Origin: Bacteroidota bacterium
Lineage (GTDB): Bacteria > Bacteroidota > Bacteroidia > Bacteroidales > PUMT01
Direction of reading: 5' to 3'
DNA length: 12,315 nucleotides
NCBI GenBank assembly: GCA_003556985.1
Contig: PWPZ01000059.1
Span: forward strand, 1-12,315
Shown: one piece after another, positions 1 to 8,200 of the stretch
How positions within the stretch are numbered: the stretch's first letter is position 1
Layout: the number at the start of each line of letters is the position of its first letter
Program-made: the position numbers and the translations under genes
The notes under the pieces: model-generated
What the model was told of the DNA's origin: nothing
The model's input: the letters and a program-made list of their open reading frames with translations, nothing else
The model's database searches: none

Positions 1-1
1 C

Positions 2-1465
2 CTGTTAATGGGGATTTCTGTATATAAAAGTTTTGCGGTAAAGGGACAGGATGATTTTATGGTCGCCGGCCGTTCTGTTCCCACCTACAAGCTCGTGGGG
101 ACCCTTTTATGTACCTGGATCGGATCGGGAAGCCTGCTTGCGGGCGCCGGACTGGCCGCCAGGGTTGGTCTTTCGGAGTTGTGGATGGCGGCAGGAGCAT
201 GGGTCGGCATCATTCTGGTATTCTTTCTGGCCGCAAGGGTAAGAAGAATAGCCCAGTACACCGTTCCCGATATCCTTGAGCTGCGGTATAATAAATGGGC
301 CAGGATCCTGGGAACGTTAGTCATCGTGATCGCCTATACCACCATAGTAGGATATCAGTTCAGGGGCGGCGGATTTGTGTTGAATCTGGTAGCCGGAGTC
401 CCGGAATGGCAGGGTGTTATAATCACTGCTGTGTTTATTGTTTTATTTACCTCCTTTGCAGGCATGATCTCAATAGTATCTGTTGATATCATCAACGGTG
501 CCATCATCACCCTGGCAGTAATCGTAGCCGTACCAATTGTGTATGTTTATCTCGGGGGAGGAGAATATATAGCCGAAAATCTGGACCCTTCCAAGCTCAC
601 AGTTTTCGGTGAATACAATTTCTTATGGGCCATGGGTATTTTTCTTCCTACTTTTCTCCTGTTGCTTGGCGAGTCAAATATGTACCAGAAGTTCTTTTCA
701 GCCAGAAATGAAAAGTCGGCCAAGACAGCCGTGGTCTGGTGGGTAATGGGGACCATAGTGGTGGAAACGGCCATCGCCTCACTGGCAATTCTTGCCTTCA
801 GCCATTTTAACACACTGCCCGTTACATCGGAACTGTTTCTCTCGGTTGAAAACTCCGAACAGATCATCCTTCATACCGCACGATACGGTACCGAAGTAGG
901 TCTGCCGCTGATCGCCGGACTGCTTCTGATATGTGCTTCAGTTGCAATAATCACTTCTACGGGGAACAGCTTTCTTATGGCTCCTTCTACAAACCTGACC
1001 AGGGATATTTACCAGCGTTTCATCAGTCCCGATGCAAATCAGAAACAGATCGTCCGTTTTCAGAGATTTTTCCTGATATTGCTTGGCATTTTCGCCTATC
1101 TCCTGCTCACCCAGTTCAGGACTATACTGGATATGGCCTTTACCGCATATACCATGGTGGGAGCGGGGCTTACTCCGGTACTCCTGGCTGCCTTCCTCTG
1201 GAAACGGGTTACCACTGCGGGAGGGGTGGCTTCCATCGCAACCGGTATGGGAGTAACCATAATAATAACCATAATAAATTCCATTTTACCCGAACCTTTT
1301 ATAAGCACAAGTTATATTGTTATACCCGCAGCAAGTGCCTCGGTTGCCGTCCTTATAGTGGTTTCATTAATGACCAGGCCCGATCCGGAGCATAAATGGA
1401 AGAAATTCTATACAACCGAAACCTCGCTGGCAGAAGCTATTAAAGAACAGAAGAAGGTTAACTGA
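2..1465 (+). CDS. Sodium:solute symporter family (SSS/SLC5) transporter, 5'-truncated by the window edge
   Basis: Inner-membrane secondary transporter that by family couples Na+ entry to solute uptake; the substrate cannot be told from sequence. The first in-window ATG is at base 8, but the frame is open to the edge (Leu-Leu before it) and the protein begins in the usual SSS segment just after helix 1 (KGQDDFMVAGRSVPTYKLVG), so the true start is upstream. Counting from base 8, about 12 hydrophobic segments are visible (roughly 28-48, 58-77, 100-120, 134-158, 161-183, 204-221, 242-265, 298-325, 350-367, 370-397, 402-423, 435-455), fitting the 13-helix SSS fold with helix 1 missing. The loop GESNMYQKFFSARNEKSAK is a further family signature. 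The tail is short and charged. It ends 29 bp from the convergent xseB gene. The family call is firm; calling it a proline, sugar or sialic acid carrier would be a guess. Confidence 0.9.
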   Translation: MLMGISVYKSFAVKGQDDFMVAGRSVPTYKLVGTLLCTWIGSGSLLAGAGLAARVGLSELWMAAGAWVGIILVFFLAARVRRIAQYTVPDILELRYNKWARILGTLVIVIAYTTIVGYQFRGGGFVLNLVAGVPEWQGVIITAVFIVLFTSFAGMISIVSVDIINGAIITLAVIVAVPIVYVYLGGGEYIAENLDPSKLTVFGEYNFLWAMGIFLPTFLLLLGESNMYQKFFSARNEKSAKTAVVWWVMGTIVVETAIASLAILAFSHFNTLPVTSELFLSVENSEQIILHTARYGTEVGLPLIAGLLLICASVAIITSTGNSFLMAPSTNLTRDIYQRFISPDANQKQIVRFQRFFLILLGIFAYLLLTQFRTILDMAFTAYTMVGAGLTPVLLAAFLWKRVTTAGGVASIATGMGVTIIITIINSILPEPFISTSYIVIPAASASVAVLIVVSLMTRPDPEHKWKKFYTTETSLAEAIKEQKKVN

Positions 1466-1475
1466 TTTTTATGGC

Positions 1476-1495
1476 ATGTGGCCGGGGGGGCACAT
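1476..1495. other. Convergent gene junction with weak hairpin and G7 tract
   Basis: The 29-bp gap between the symporter stop and the xseB stop contains a possible 5-bp stem (ATGTG 1476-1480 with CACAT 1491-1495) around a loop holding seven consecutive G residues (1484-1490). The right arm touches the xseB stop codon. Neither strand has a T-tract directly after the stem, so it is a poor intrinsic terminator. No better candidate exists in this gap. Confidence 0.15.
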
Positions 1496-1698
1496 TAAGA
1501 CTCTTCTGAAAAATCTTTCATGATCTTTTCGATGTCTTTTTCAGTTGAATGAAGCTTTTCCTTGCAGAATTTCAAAAGGAAATAAGCCCTTTTCACCTTG
1601 TCAGACAGATCGTCAACATCCATCTCCTCGTTTTCAATTTGCCTGAGAATATCTTCTATTTCGGAAATCGCCTCATTGTATTTAATGTGATCGGACAT
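1495..1698 (-). CDS. xseB: Exodeoxyribonuclease VII small subunit
   Basis: Small helical subunit of exonuclease VII, which with XseA degrades single-stranded DNA to oligonucleotides in the cytoplasm; several XseB chains bind each XseA. The 67-residue protein shows the family pattern: YNEAISEIEDILRQIENEE (about 7-25) followed by a D-x-L-S-x-K-V-K-x-A segment and LKFCKEKLHSTEKDIEKIM (about 43-61), i.e. two long amphipathic helices joined by a short turn. Family members are commonly about 65-85 residues, so the length is normal. It starts with ATG and has no clear Shine-Dalgarno sequence, only an A-rich leader. It lies 33 nt after the second histidine kinase gene on the same strand and is probably the last gene of the run. 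Its partner xseA is about 4.3 kb upstream, separated by two kinase genes, whereas the two subunits are often adjacent in other Bacteroidota. Confidence 0.9.
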   Translation of the reverse strand: MSDHIKYNEAISEIEDILRQIENEEMDVDDLSDKVKRAYFLLKFCKEKLHSTEKDIEKIMKDFSEES

Positions 1699-1731
1699 AT
1701 TGATTGGATTTTAAGCTTGTTTACTTTATTG

Positions 1732-3720
1732 TCAGTTGTTATTCCGGGAAAGAGGAAGTGAAAACCAGAAACAACTGCCGTTGCCATTTTTACTGTAAAC
1801 GCCGATTTCACCGTCCGCTTTCTCTATAAGCTCCTTGCATAAAATCAGTCCCAGTCCGCCACCCTCCTCCATATTAGTACCTTTTCTGCTTATATCACCG
1901 TTTAATGTGAAAAGTTTATCTTGCATTTCCTTCGGAATACCTATCCCGGAATCTTCTACTTTCACTATCACCTCATCATCCTTTTCTTCTGCGTGGATCG
2001 CCACTTCACCGCCAGGCCGGGTAAATTTGATAGCGTTGTCTGTCAGATTTCTGATAACACTTGAAATCAAAAGTCTGTCGGAGCGTATGAGAAGTTCTTC
2101 GGGAAGGTTTTTTGAGAGAGTTATTTGTTTTTTGCCGGCACTCATCCGCATAAAGTGGATCTCTGAATTTATCAGACTTACCAGGTCAAACTTTTCGGGA
2201 AGATAGCGCATGGTTCCTGTCTGCGTAGCTGACCATTTGAGCAGATTTTCAAGGAGCTTGTAGAGATTCCGGGATGACTGGTGTACAAAGCCGATGTATT
2301 CACGGACTTCATCTTCTTTAAGTTCATGGAAGCTGGTACTTATTATTTCAGAAAACCCAAGCAGGGCATTGAATGGATTTTTAAGGTCATGGGCAATTAT
2401 TGAAAAGAACCTGTTTTTGGTCATATTCAGGTGTTCAAGGGTAAGAGTCGACAACCTCAGCTTCTCGTTGGTATTTAACAGTTCATCTATCTTTTGTTTT
2501 AAAAGGCGGTTGGTCTTTTGTATTATGCTATACCGGTACACAACAAATAGCTTAAAGACAATAAGTACAAAAATCAGTGCCAGCAGCAGGTTACTCGTGT
2601 AATTTTGCCTGCTGATCTGTAATTCCTGTATTTCATTTTCCTTTTGCAGTAATTCAATCCTTCTGTTTTGCTGCTCAATATCGAATATCGTTTCGAGTTG
2701 ACTGTAACGGGCGGTGGAGTTCTGGTTCCGCAGGGAATCCCTGAGCTGGTTGTAAATAATAAGATAATCAAGTGCCTGTTTATGATTTTTCGTTATTTTA
2801 TAATACCGGTATAACAGGTTGTAATTATTCTGCTTGAGTACGGGTTCCGATAGCCCTTTTGCCATTTCGAGACTTTTTAAAATGCTTTCTCTTGCCTCGT
2901 TGAAATTTTCGGTTTCAAGCATCACCCGTGCAAAATGATGGTAAGACCGTGCAATGGAAAGAGTGTCGGCAATTCCGGTTGCATATTCGATGGCCTCCCT
3001 GTAATGCTCCAGGGCATCAGCATATTGTTCGCTAAGGTAATACACTTCTCCTACCTGCCTGTGGATAAATGACAGGTTTTGAAAATTACCCGTTTCCCGG
3101 TAAATTTCCAGTTGCCTGAAAAAACACTCCAGGGCAAGATTGAAGTTTTCCATGTCACGGTAAAGTACTCCCAGATTGGTAAGTGTAGAAGATATGAGTG
3201 CACTGTCTCCGTATTCTTCCTTTGTTTCCAGTGCTTTCACCAGGTAGATCTCGGCTGAGTCATAAAGCGACAGTTCTCTGTATAACAAGCCTATATTGTT
3301 GAGATAAATTCCCATCCTCCGGTGGTCATTAAGCTCTGTGGCGATTTCGGCGGCATGTTTGTATCTGTCTAAAACCTCATCGTAATTTCTGAGGAGGTAA
3401 TGAACGTTTCCGATACGGTTTAATGCATCTGCAACTCCCTCCCGGTAATCCAGTTCCCGGGCAAGCTGATACCCTTTTGTTGCATAATCCATGCTCTCAT
3501 CAAAGCTTTGATACCATTTTGCCTTGCTCATTTCAAGCAGAAGATCGACCCTTTCCCTGCCTTCCGCACTTTCCAGCATGGTGCCTAAGTTGTCGGGATC
3601 ATCCATGGGGAAATTGTGAGACTGACTTATAATGGAATGCTGAAACAGAACAAGCAATACAAAGGTCAGGAAGCTCCTTGCACAATGGCTAAAATAAATT
3701 ATATGAATAAAACCCTTCAT
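1732..3720 (-). CDS. TPR-containing sensor histidine kinase (shorter paralogue)
   Basis: Membrane sensor kinase; signal and partner regulator unknown. A hydrophobic N-terminus (about 14-32) looks like a signal peptide. Seven TPR-like units of 40 residues follow (about 51-332), with recurring N-x-x-G-x-x-Y and A-L-E-x-Y patterns. Next are a coiled coil (about 340-375), one transmembrane helix (about 378-396), a second coiled coil, and a HisKA domain whose H box AHDLKNPFNALLGFSE carries the phospho-acceptor His444. The HATPase domain has an N box (RNLTDNAIKFT), G1 (DSGIGIP) and G2 (GGGLGLILC), so catalysis looks intact. There is no receiver or DNA-binding domain. Topology predicts TPRs in the periplasm and the kinase in the cytoplasm. 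Its ATG overlaps the TGA of the upstream kinase as ATGA, suggesting translational coupling. It is clearly paralogous to that neighbour, with the same order of parts but three fewer TPR units. Confidence 0.9.
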   Translation of the reverse strand: MKGFIHIIYFSHCARSFLTFVLLVLFQHSIISQSHNFPMDDPDNLGTMLESAEGRERVDLLLEMSKAKWYQSFDESMDYATKGYQLARELDYREGVADALNRIGNVHYLLRNYDEVLDRYKHAAEIATELNDHRRMGIYLNNIGLLYRELSLYDSAEIYLVKALETKEEYGDSALISSTLTNLGVLYRDMENFNLALECFFRQLEIYRETGNFQNLSFIHRQVGEVYYLSEQYADALEHYREAIEYATGIADTLSIARSYHHFARVMLETENFNEARESILKSLEMAKGLSEPVLKQNNYNLLYRYYKITKNHKQALDYLIIYNQLRDSLRNQNSTARYSQLETIFDIEQQNRRIELLQKENEIQELQISRQNYTSNLLLALIFVLIVFKLFVVYRYSIIQKTNRLLKQKIDELLNTNEKLRLSTLTLEHLNMTKNRFFSIIAHDLKNPFNALLGFSEIISTSFHELKEDEVREYIGFVHQSSRNLYKLLENLLKWSATQTGTMRYLPEKFDLVSLINSEIHFMRMSAGKKQITLSKNLPEELLIRSDRLLISSVIRNLTDNAIKFTRPGGEVAIHAEEKDDEVIVKVEDSGIGIPKEMQDKLFTLNGDISRKGTNMEEGGGLGLILCKELIEKADGEIGVYSKNGNGSCFWFSLPLSRNNN

Positions 3721-6011
3721 TTTGGTATGGTAAAAATAAATGTACTGCCCCTGCCAACTTCACTTATAATCCTGAGCTCACCCCCGTTTCTTTCAACAAA
3801 ATCCCTGCACAGAATCAGTCCGAGACCTGTTCCCTTTTCATCGTCGGTACCCGTTGTTGTTATATTATAGTCAAGGTTGAACAATTTTTTTTGCTCACTT
3901 TCACCAATGCCGATCCCGGTATCGGATACTGAAACTTCAATTTGATCTTCCTTTTCCTTTGCCTCAATCGTTATATTCCCGTTGTGGTGGGTAAATTTAA
4001 CCGCATTGTTCAGCAGGTTTCGTAAAACGGTTCCCATGAGATTTATATCTGCAAAGGCTTTTATTCCGGGATCGATATCAGTCCGGACTCCTATATTCTT
4101 GCCGGCCGCATAAGCCGATACGTTATTTACCTCCTTTTCAGCCAGGTCTTTGAGAGTGAATTGCTCAGGTTTGTAAATTATATTTCCTGTCTGACATTTA
4201 GACCATATTAGGAGATTCTCCAGCAGCATGTACAGGTTTGTTGCCGATGTGTTAATTATGCCGATATAAGTCAATATTTGTTCCCGGGAGAGTTCCTTGT
4301 AATTCTGGTTAAGCATTTCCGAAAAACCCAGCAGGGCATTGAAAGGGTTTTTTAGATCGTGCGCTATTATAGAGAAAAATTTGTCTTTGGTATTATTTAG
4401 TTTCTGGAGGGTCTTTTCCGACAGGGTAAGTTCCCCGTATGCATATTCGAGCTCAAGGTTCTTTTCCTTAAGAGCCAGTTGGAGTTTCTTTTTATACCGG
4501 AACATGCCCAGCATGACCAGCACAAAAATTGCGGAAAGAATGGTTATTCCGCCAAAAAACAAAATCATGGTCTCCTGCCTGTCAATTTGAAGCTGACGGA
4601 TTTCATGGGTTCTTTCCAGAAGTTCCAGTTCGCTCATCTGCCTTTCCCTGTTATACCTTACCTGAAGCTCTGCAATCCTGGTAGCGGCTTCGGCGGTATG
4701 TATTTTGTCCTGGTATTCATCGAAAAGCTCATAACTCAAAAGGGCTGTTTCAAAGTCATTTAATTCACCGTAAAGCTGCGAGCGGAAAAGGTAATTTTCG
4801 CTTATCAGTGTTCTGGCGTTTATTCCAATGGCTATATCGAGTGAATTATCGAGATATTCAAGTGCCATGTCATAATCTTTCATGAGCAGGTGCAATTCCA
4901 CAAGGTTATTGAAATTATTGGCCAGACTGTAATTTAGTCCCAGTGATCTGTTGATCCCGGCCGAATTATTGAAAGATTCCAGTGCATCGCTGTAATCCCC
5001 CAGACGGGTATAAACCAGTCCCCTGTTATTGCTTGTAATGGCAATCCCTTCCGCATAATCGATCTCTTCGTATATTTCCAGAGCCTGGGAATAATAATCC
5101 AGTGCGGTTATATAATCTTCCTTTTCATACCAGATAATTCCTATGTTGTTTAAAAGAGATGCGGTACCAAGGTTTATATTTCCCTGTTCCCGGTAAATGG
5201 CCAGCGATTGTTCGTAATAATCAATAGCAAGGTCCAGATTATTCAGTTGCCGGTGTATAATCCCGATGTTGTTCTTGACCTGGGCAATTCCGTTCCTGTT
5301 TCCTGTCGATGTGTAAAGATGCCGGGCCCTGAAAAAGAATTCCAGCGCCTTATCGTATATGTCCATCCCCAGGTACATTCTTCCCAGATTGTATACAGCC
5401 GATGCAGTATTTTCAGTGTCACCAAGTGTCTGATATATTTCCAGTGCCCTTTCCAGATATGGTTTTGCATCTTCAAAGTCATGCAATTCCAGTTTTGCAG
5501 CACCCAGCATATTGGAATATCTTGCTATATCAGATGTGTTGTCAATTTCAATGCTGAGGTCAACGGCATTTTGAATATAATCAACTGCCGTTTCAGGATT
5601 TCCAAGCTGATTATATGCCAGATACAGATTGTTGTATGATCCGAGAATACCCCGGTAGTCGTTTATATTTAATCTTATATACAATGAACGCTGATAATAG
5701 GTGATAGCTTCATTGTGGTTATTGTCAATGTATTCGGCGTTGCCCAGCCTGTTCAGCGCATCGGCAACACCCTTTTTGTCGTCAAAATGCTCGGCAATTT
5801 GCAAAGCTTCACGGGCATATTCCCTGCTTTGGTCGAGCGACTCATTCCAGTATAACCGGGAGAGCTCGTTAAGAATCCCAATTCTTTCAAAGGCATCAGA
5901 CTGCTGCAACTGCTGCTTCAGGCTGTCAATTACCAGATTATCAGCCCGGAGTTGTTCTGCCTGCAAAGACAGGGCAAAAAAGAAAATACAATATTTAATA
6001 ATCTTACTCAA
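3717..6011 (-). CDS. TPR-containing sensor histidine kinase (longer paralogue)
   Basis: Membrane sensor kinase of the Bacteroidota TPR-HisKA type; signal unknown. Order of parts: signal-peptide-like N-terminus (1 to about 22), ten TPR-like units of 40 residues (about 41-437), a coiled coil (about 440-480), one transmembrane helix (about 482-504), a cytoplasmic coiled coil, HisKA with H box AHDLKNPFNALLGFSE (phospho-acceptor His551), and HATPase with N box RNLLNNAVKFT, G1 DTGIGIG and G2 GTGLGLILC. All catalytic boxes are present. There is no receiver domain, so phosphotransfer must go to a regulator encoded elsewhere. The frame has no ATG before the signal peptide; the only conventional start is TTG at 6011, 10 nt after the xseA stop, with GAGGA only one base before it, which is unusually tight. 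It overlaps the next kinase gene by 4 nt (ATGA). TTG is my best choice because it begins a well-formed signal peptide. Confidence 0.9.
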   Translation of the reverse strand: MSKIIKYCIFFFALSLQAEQLRADNLVIDSLKQQLQQSDAFERIGILNELSRLYWNESLDQSREYAREALQIAEHFDDKKGVADALNRLGNAEYIDNNHNEAITYYQRSLYIRLNINDYRGILGSYNNLYLAYNQLGNPETAVDYIQNAVDLSIEIDNTSDIARYSNMLGAAKLELHDFEDAKPYLERALEIYQTLGDTENTASAVYNLGRMYLGMDIYDKALEFFFRARHLYTSTGNRNGIAQVKNNIGIIHRQLNNLDLAIDYYEQSLAIYREQGNINLGTASLLNNIGIIWYEKEDYITALDYYSQALEIYEEIDYAEGIAITSNNRGLVYTRLGDYSDALESFNNSAGINRSLGLNYSLANNFNNLVELHLLMKDYDMALEYLDNSLDIAIGINARTLISENYLFRSQLYGELNDFETALLSYELFDEYQDKIHTAEAATRIAELQVRYNRERQMSELELLERTHEIRQLQIDRQETMILFFGGITILSAIFVLVMLGMFRYKKKLQLALKEKNLELEYAYGELTLSEKTLQKLNNTKDKFFSIIAHDLKNPFNALLGFSEMLNQNYKELSREQILTYIGIINTSATNLYMLLENLLIWSKCQTGNIIYKPEQFTLKDLAEKEVNNVSAYAAGKNIGVRTDIDPGIKAFADINLMGTVLRNLLNNAVKFTHHNGNITIEAKEKEDQIEVSVSDTGIGIGESEQKKLFNLDYNITTTGTDDEKGTGLGLILCRDFVERNGGELRIISEVGRGSTFIFTIPK

Positions 6012-6021
6012 TCCTCGACAA

Positions 6022-7419
6022 TTAGAGATGTTTTTTATCCGTACTAACCTTCAGTACTTTACTGTCTATACGGCCGTTGTGTAATTTGGTTACCAGTATG
6101 TCGCTACTTTTTATTTCCACGATGTTTTTTACAATCCGGCCCTGCTTATAAACCAGGGCGTATCCCTTTTTAAGAATATTTTCCGGATCAACCAGGGTCA
6201 ATGTTTTATCAAGGAGTTTTAGCCTGTCAGATTTTTTTCTGATCAACTCCCTGGTTTTGTTAGGCAGTATCCGGTTTCTGAAATCCTGCTCTTTATTTTT
6301 TCGGTTAAATAAATAATTTTTTGCGATGTATCCAAAACCTGAATGGGCCGAATCGAGTTTATGCCTGTTTTTTTGCAAAAACCTGATTGCCGATCCTGCA
6401 ATGACCGATCCTGCCGATCTCATATGCATGCCTTTTTGTCTGATATTATTGCTGGTGAGGCGGGGAAGATCTTTTGCCGCAAAATCTAAAAATTGCCTGT
6501 TCTGCTCGATTATTCCTGTTACTGCCCCGGAGATTTTCCCTGAAAGATTTGAGATTTTAATATCGAGTATATGGAACTTTCCTATTAAAAATTCTGCAAC
6601 TGCGGTCGGGGTTTTAAGATCGGTATTAGCAACCATACCTGCAATTGTGCGGTCCCGTTCATGACCTATTCCTGTTATGACCGGCAGAGGCAACTGGGCA
6701 ATATGCGAGGCTATTTCATAGCTGTCGAAACTATTGAGATCGGATGACGAACCTCCTCCCCGAAGGATCACCACAAGGTCGTAGCTGCTTTCCTGTTCAA
6801 AAATCTCCTCAAGAGCTTCTGTTACTGAAGATACCGTATTATCACCCTGCATTGTTGCAGGAAACAAAGTGATTGCAAACCGGTATTTCCCGGGATTGTT
6901 AGTGATTTGATGCATAAAATCTTCATAGCCTGCTGCCCCTGGGGAGGATATTACTGCAATACGTGAGGGAAGCACCGGGAAGGGAAGTTCTTTGTTCATA
7001 TTGATAATTCCTTCCTGCTCCAGCCTTTTGATTGTTTCGGCCCTTTTTCTTTCCAGGTCTCCCAGGGTATAAACCGGGTCTATGTCTCTTATATTGAAGC
7101 TTAGTCCGTAAAGCTCATGAAAAACCACACTTACTTCCACAAGGATCATCATTCCCTTACCCAGCGGCTGTGATGTGGCAGTTTCAAAATAGCTTTTGAG
7201 CATCCTCCATGTATTTGCCCAGATCGTGGCCCTTGATCTTGCAATAATCCTGTCTTTTTCGCTGTCCTTTTCTATCAGCTCAAGATAACAATGTCCGTTC
7301 TGGTTTTCCCTGATCTCGTTTATTTCGGCAACCAGCCAGTATCTTCCCGGGAAGGCATTTTCAATGGTTTTGCCTATTAGCTTTGACAGCTCCAGTAATG
7401 TATATTTGTTTTTTTCCAT
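6022..7419 (-). CDS. xseA: Exodeoxyribonuclease VII large subunit
   Basis: Catalytic subunit of exonuclease VII, a metal-independent single-strand DNA exonuclease involved in repair and damage processing. The 465 residues match the usual length (about 400-460). The N-terminal OB-fold (about 1-105) includes WLVAEINEIRENQNGHCYLEL and a conserved ATIW. The catalytic domain carries RGGGSSSDLNSFDSYEIA (Arg220 begins it) and the hallmark GHERD (His253, Asp256), then NTDLKTPTAVAEF; the His and Asp of GHExD and the Arg are the residues reported as essential in the E. coli enzyme. A long helical region (about 285-410) and a C-terminal segment, DPENILKKGYALVYKQG, complete the fold and would bind XseB. 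ATG start; a 97-nt spacer separates it from rsmI and contains no promoter I can support. Two histidine kinase genes sit between it and xseB, the first beginning 10 nt after its stop. Confidence 0.95.
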   Translation of the reverse strand: MEKNKYTLLELSKLIGKTIENAFPGRYWLVAEINEIRENQNGHCYLELIEKDSEKDRIIARSRATIWANTWRMLKSYFETATSQPLGKGMMILVEVSVVFHELYGLSFNIRDIDPVYTLGDLERKRAETIKRLEQEGIINMNKELPFPVLPSRIAVISSPGAAGYEDFMHQITNNPGKYRFAITLFPATMQGDNTVSSVTEALEEIFEQESSYDLVVILRGGGSSSDLNSFDSYEIASHIAQLPLPVITGIGHERDRTIAGMVANTDLKTPTAVAEFLIGKFHILDIKISNLSGKISGAVTGIIEQNRQFLDFAAKDLPRLTSNNIRQKGMHMRSAGSVIAGSAIRFLQKNRHKLDSAHSGFGYIAKNYLFNRKNKEQDFRNRILPNKTRELIRKKSDRLKLLDKTLTLVDPENILKKGYALVYKQGRIVKNIVEIKSSDILVTKLHNGRIDSKVLKVSTDKKHL

Positions 7420-7516
7420 TGAGGTTGAAGAATGTGGTTGACTATATATACATAATCTGTGCGGCTTATATCGGTATTACCTGTTCGGCCGGGCAAAAAG
7501 TTGATCTGTTATTGCT

Positions 7517-8191
7517 TCATTTTCTTTTTCCTTCAACAACAACAACAATTTCCCCTTTTATGGGTTTTTTCTGAAAATGCAGGATAAGTTCTTTCAGGCT
7601 ACCCCTGATCGTTTCTTCATATAGCTTTGTAAGTTCCCGGGAAACCGATGCACGCCTTTCCGGTCCGAAAGCCGCAGCAAATTCTTCGAGAAGCCTGAGC
7701 AACCTGTAGGGGGATTCATAAAATACCATTGTCCTGGTTTCTTCGGTAAGGTTGCCGATCTGTTTTTGCCTTCCCTTCTTGTGGGGAAGGAATCCCTCAA
7801 AGCAGAATTTGTCGCAGGGCAGTCCGCTATTCACCAGTGCAGGTACAAAAGCCGATGCACCCGGCAAACACTCCACATCTATATTCCTCTCTATGCAGCT
7901 TCTCACCAGCAGGTAACCGGGATCGGATATTGAAGGGGTACCCGCATCCGACACCAGGGCAATAGTTTCTCCCCTTTCGATTCTGTCTGCTATCACATCT
8001 GTAATTTTATGTTCATTATGCTGATGGTAGGGCTGCAGCTTATTTTGGATGGAGTAATGCTTCAGTAAAATGCCGGTTTTCCTGGTGTCTTCAGCAAGAA
8101 TCAGATCGGCCGATTTTAATGTATCAATTGCCCGGAAGCTGATATCCGCCAGATTTCCAACAGGGGTGGGCACCAGTATAAGCTTTCCCAT
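7517..8191 (-). CDS. rsmI: 16S rRNA (cytidine1402-2'-O)-methyltransferase
   Basis: SAM-dependent methyltransferase of the tetrapyrrole-methylase fold that 2'-O-methylates C1402 in the ribosomal decoding centre. The sequence shows the family signatures in order: LVPTPVGNLADISFRA near the N-terminus (about 5-20), ILAEDTRKTGILLKHY (about 31-46), VSDAGTPSISDPGYLLV (about 79-95), the glycine-rich PGASAFVPALVNSGLPCDKF (about 108-127), and FEGFLPHKKGRQKQ followed by FYESPYRL. At 224 residues it lacks the C-terminal extension of the E. coli protein (286 residues), as do many Bacteroidota homologues. ATG start 9 nt after the stop of the upstream hypothetical gene, with no Shine-Dalgarno; they are probably cotranscribed. 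A 97-nt gap precedes xseA. Identification is secure. Confidence 0.95.
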   Translation of the reverse strand: MGKLILVPTPVGNLADISFRAIDTLKSADLILAEDTRKTGILLKHYSIQNKLQPYHQHNEHKITDVIADRIERGETIALVSDAGTPSISDPGYLLVRSCIERNIDVECLPGASAFVPALVNSGLPCDKFCFEGFLPHKKGRQKQIGNLTEETRTMVFYESPYRLLRLLEEFAAAFGPERRASVSRELTKLYEETIRGSLKELILHFQKKPIKGEIVVVVEGKRK

Positions 8192-8200
8192 ATCATTTTG

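Noticed and set aside
5208..5639. 143-codon plus-strand frame opposite the longer kinase
   Set aside because: It lies wholly antisense to the TPR-encoding region, has no recognisable motif, and the repeat periodicity accounts for its openness.
1732..6011. Kinase pair with xse genes as a new defence system
   Set aside because: Both kinases are typical Bacteroidota TPR-HisKA sensors, the nuclease is housekeeping exonuclease VII, and no effector or mobile element accompanies them. The arrangement is reported as a synteny oddity only.
7420..7516. Promoter or RNA element between rsmI and xseA
   Set aside because: TTTTTG occurs on the minus strand, but no TAnnTTTG follows at the right spacing, and no stable stem or riboswitch-like pattern was seen.
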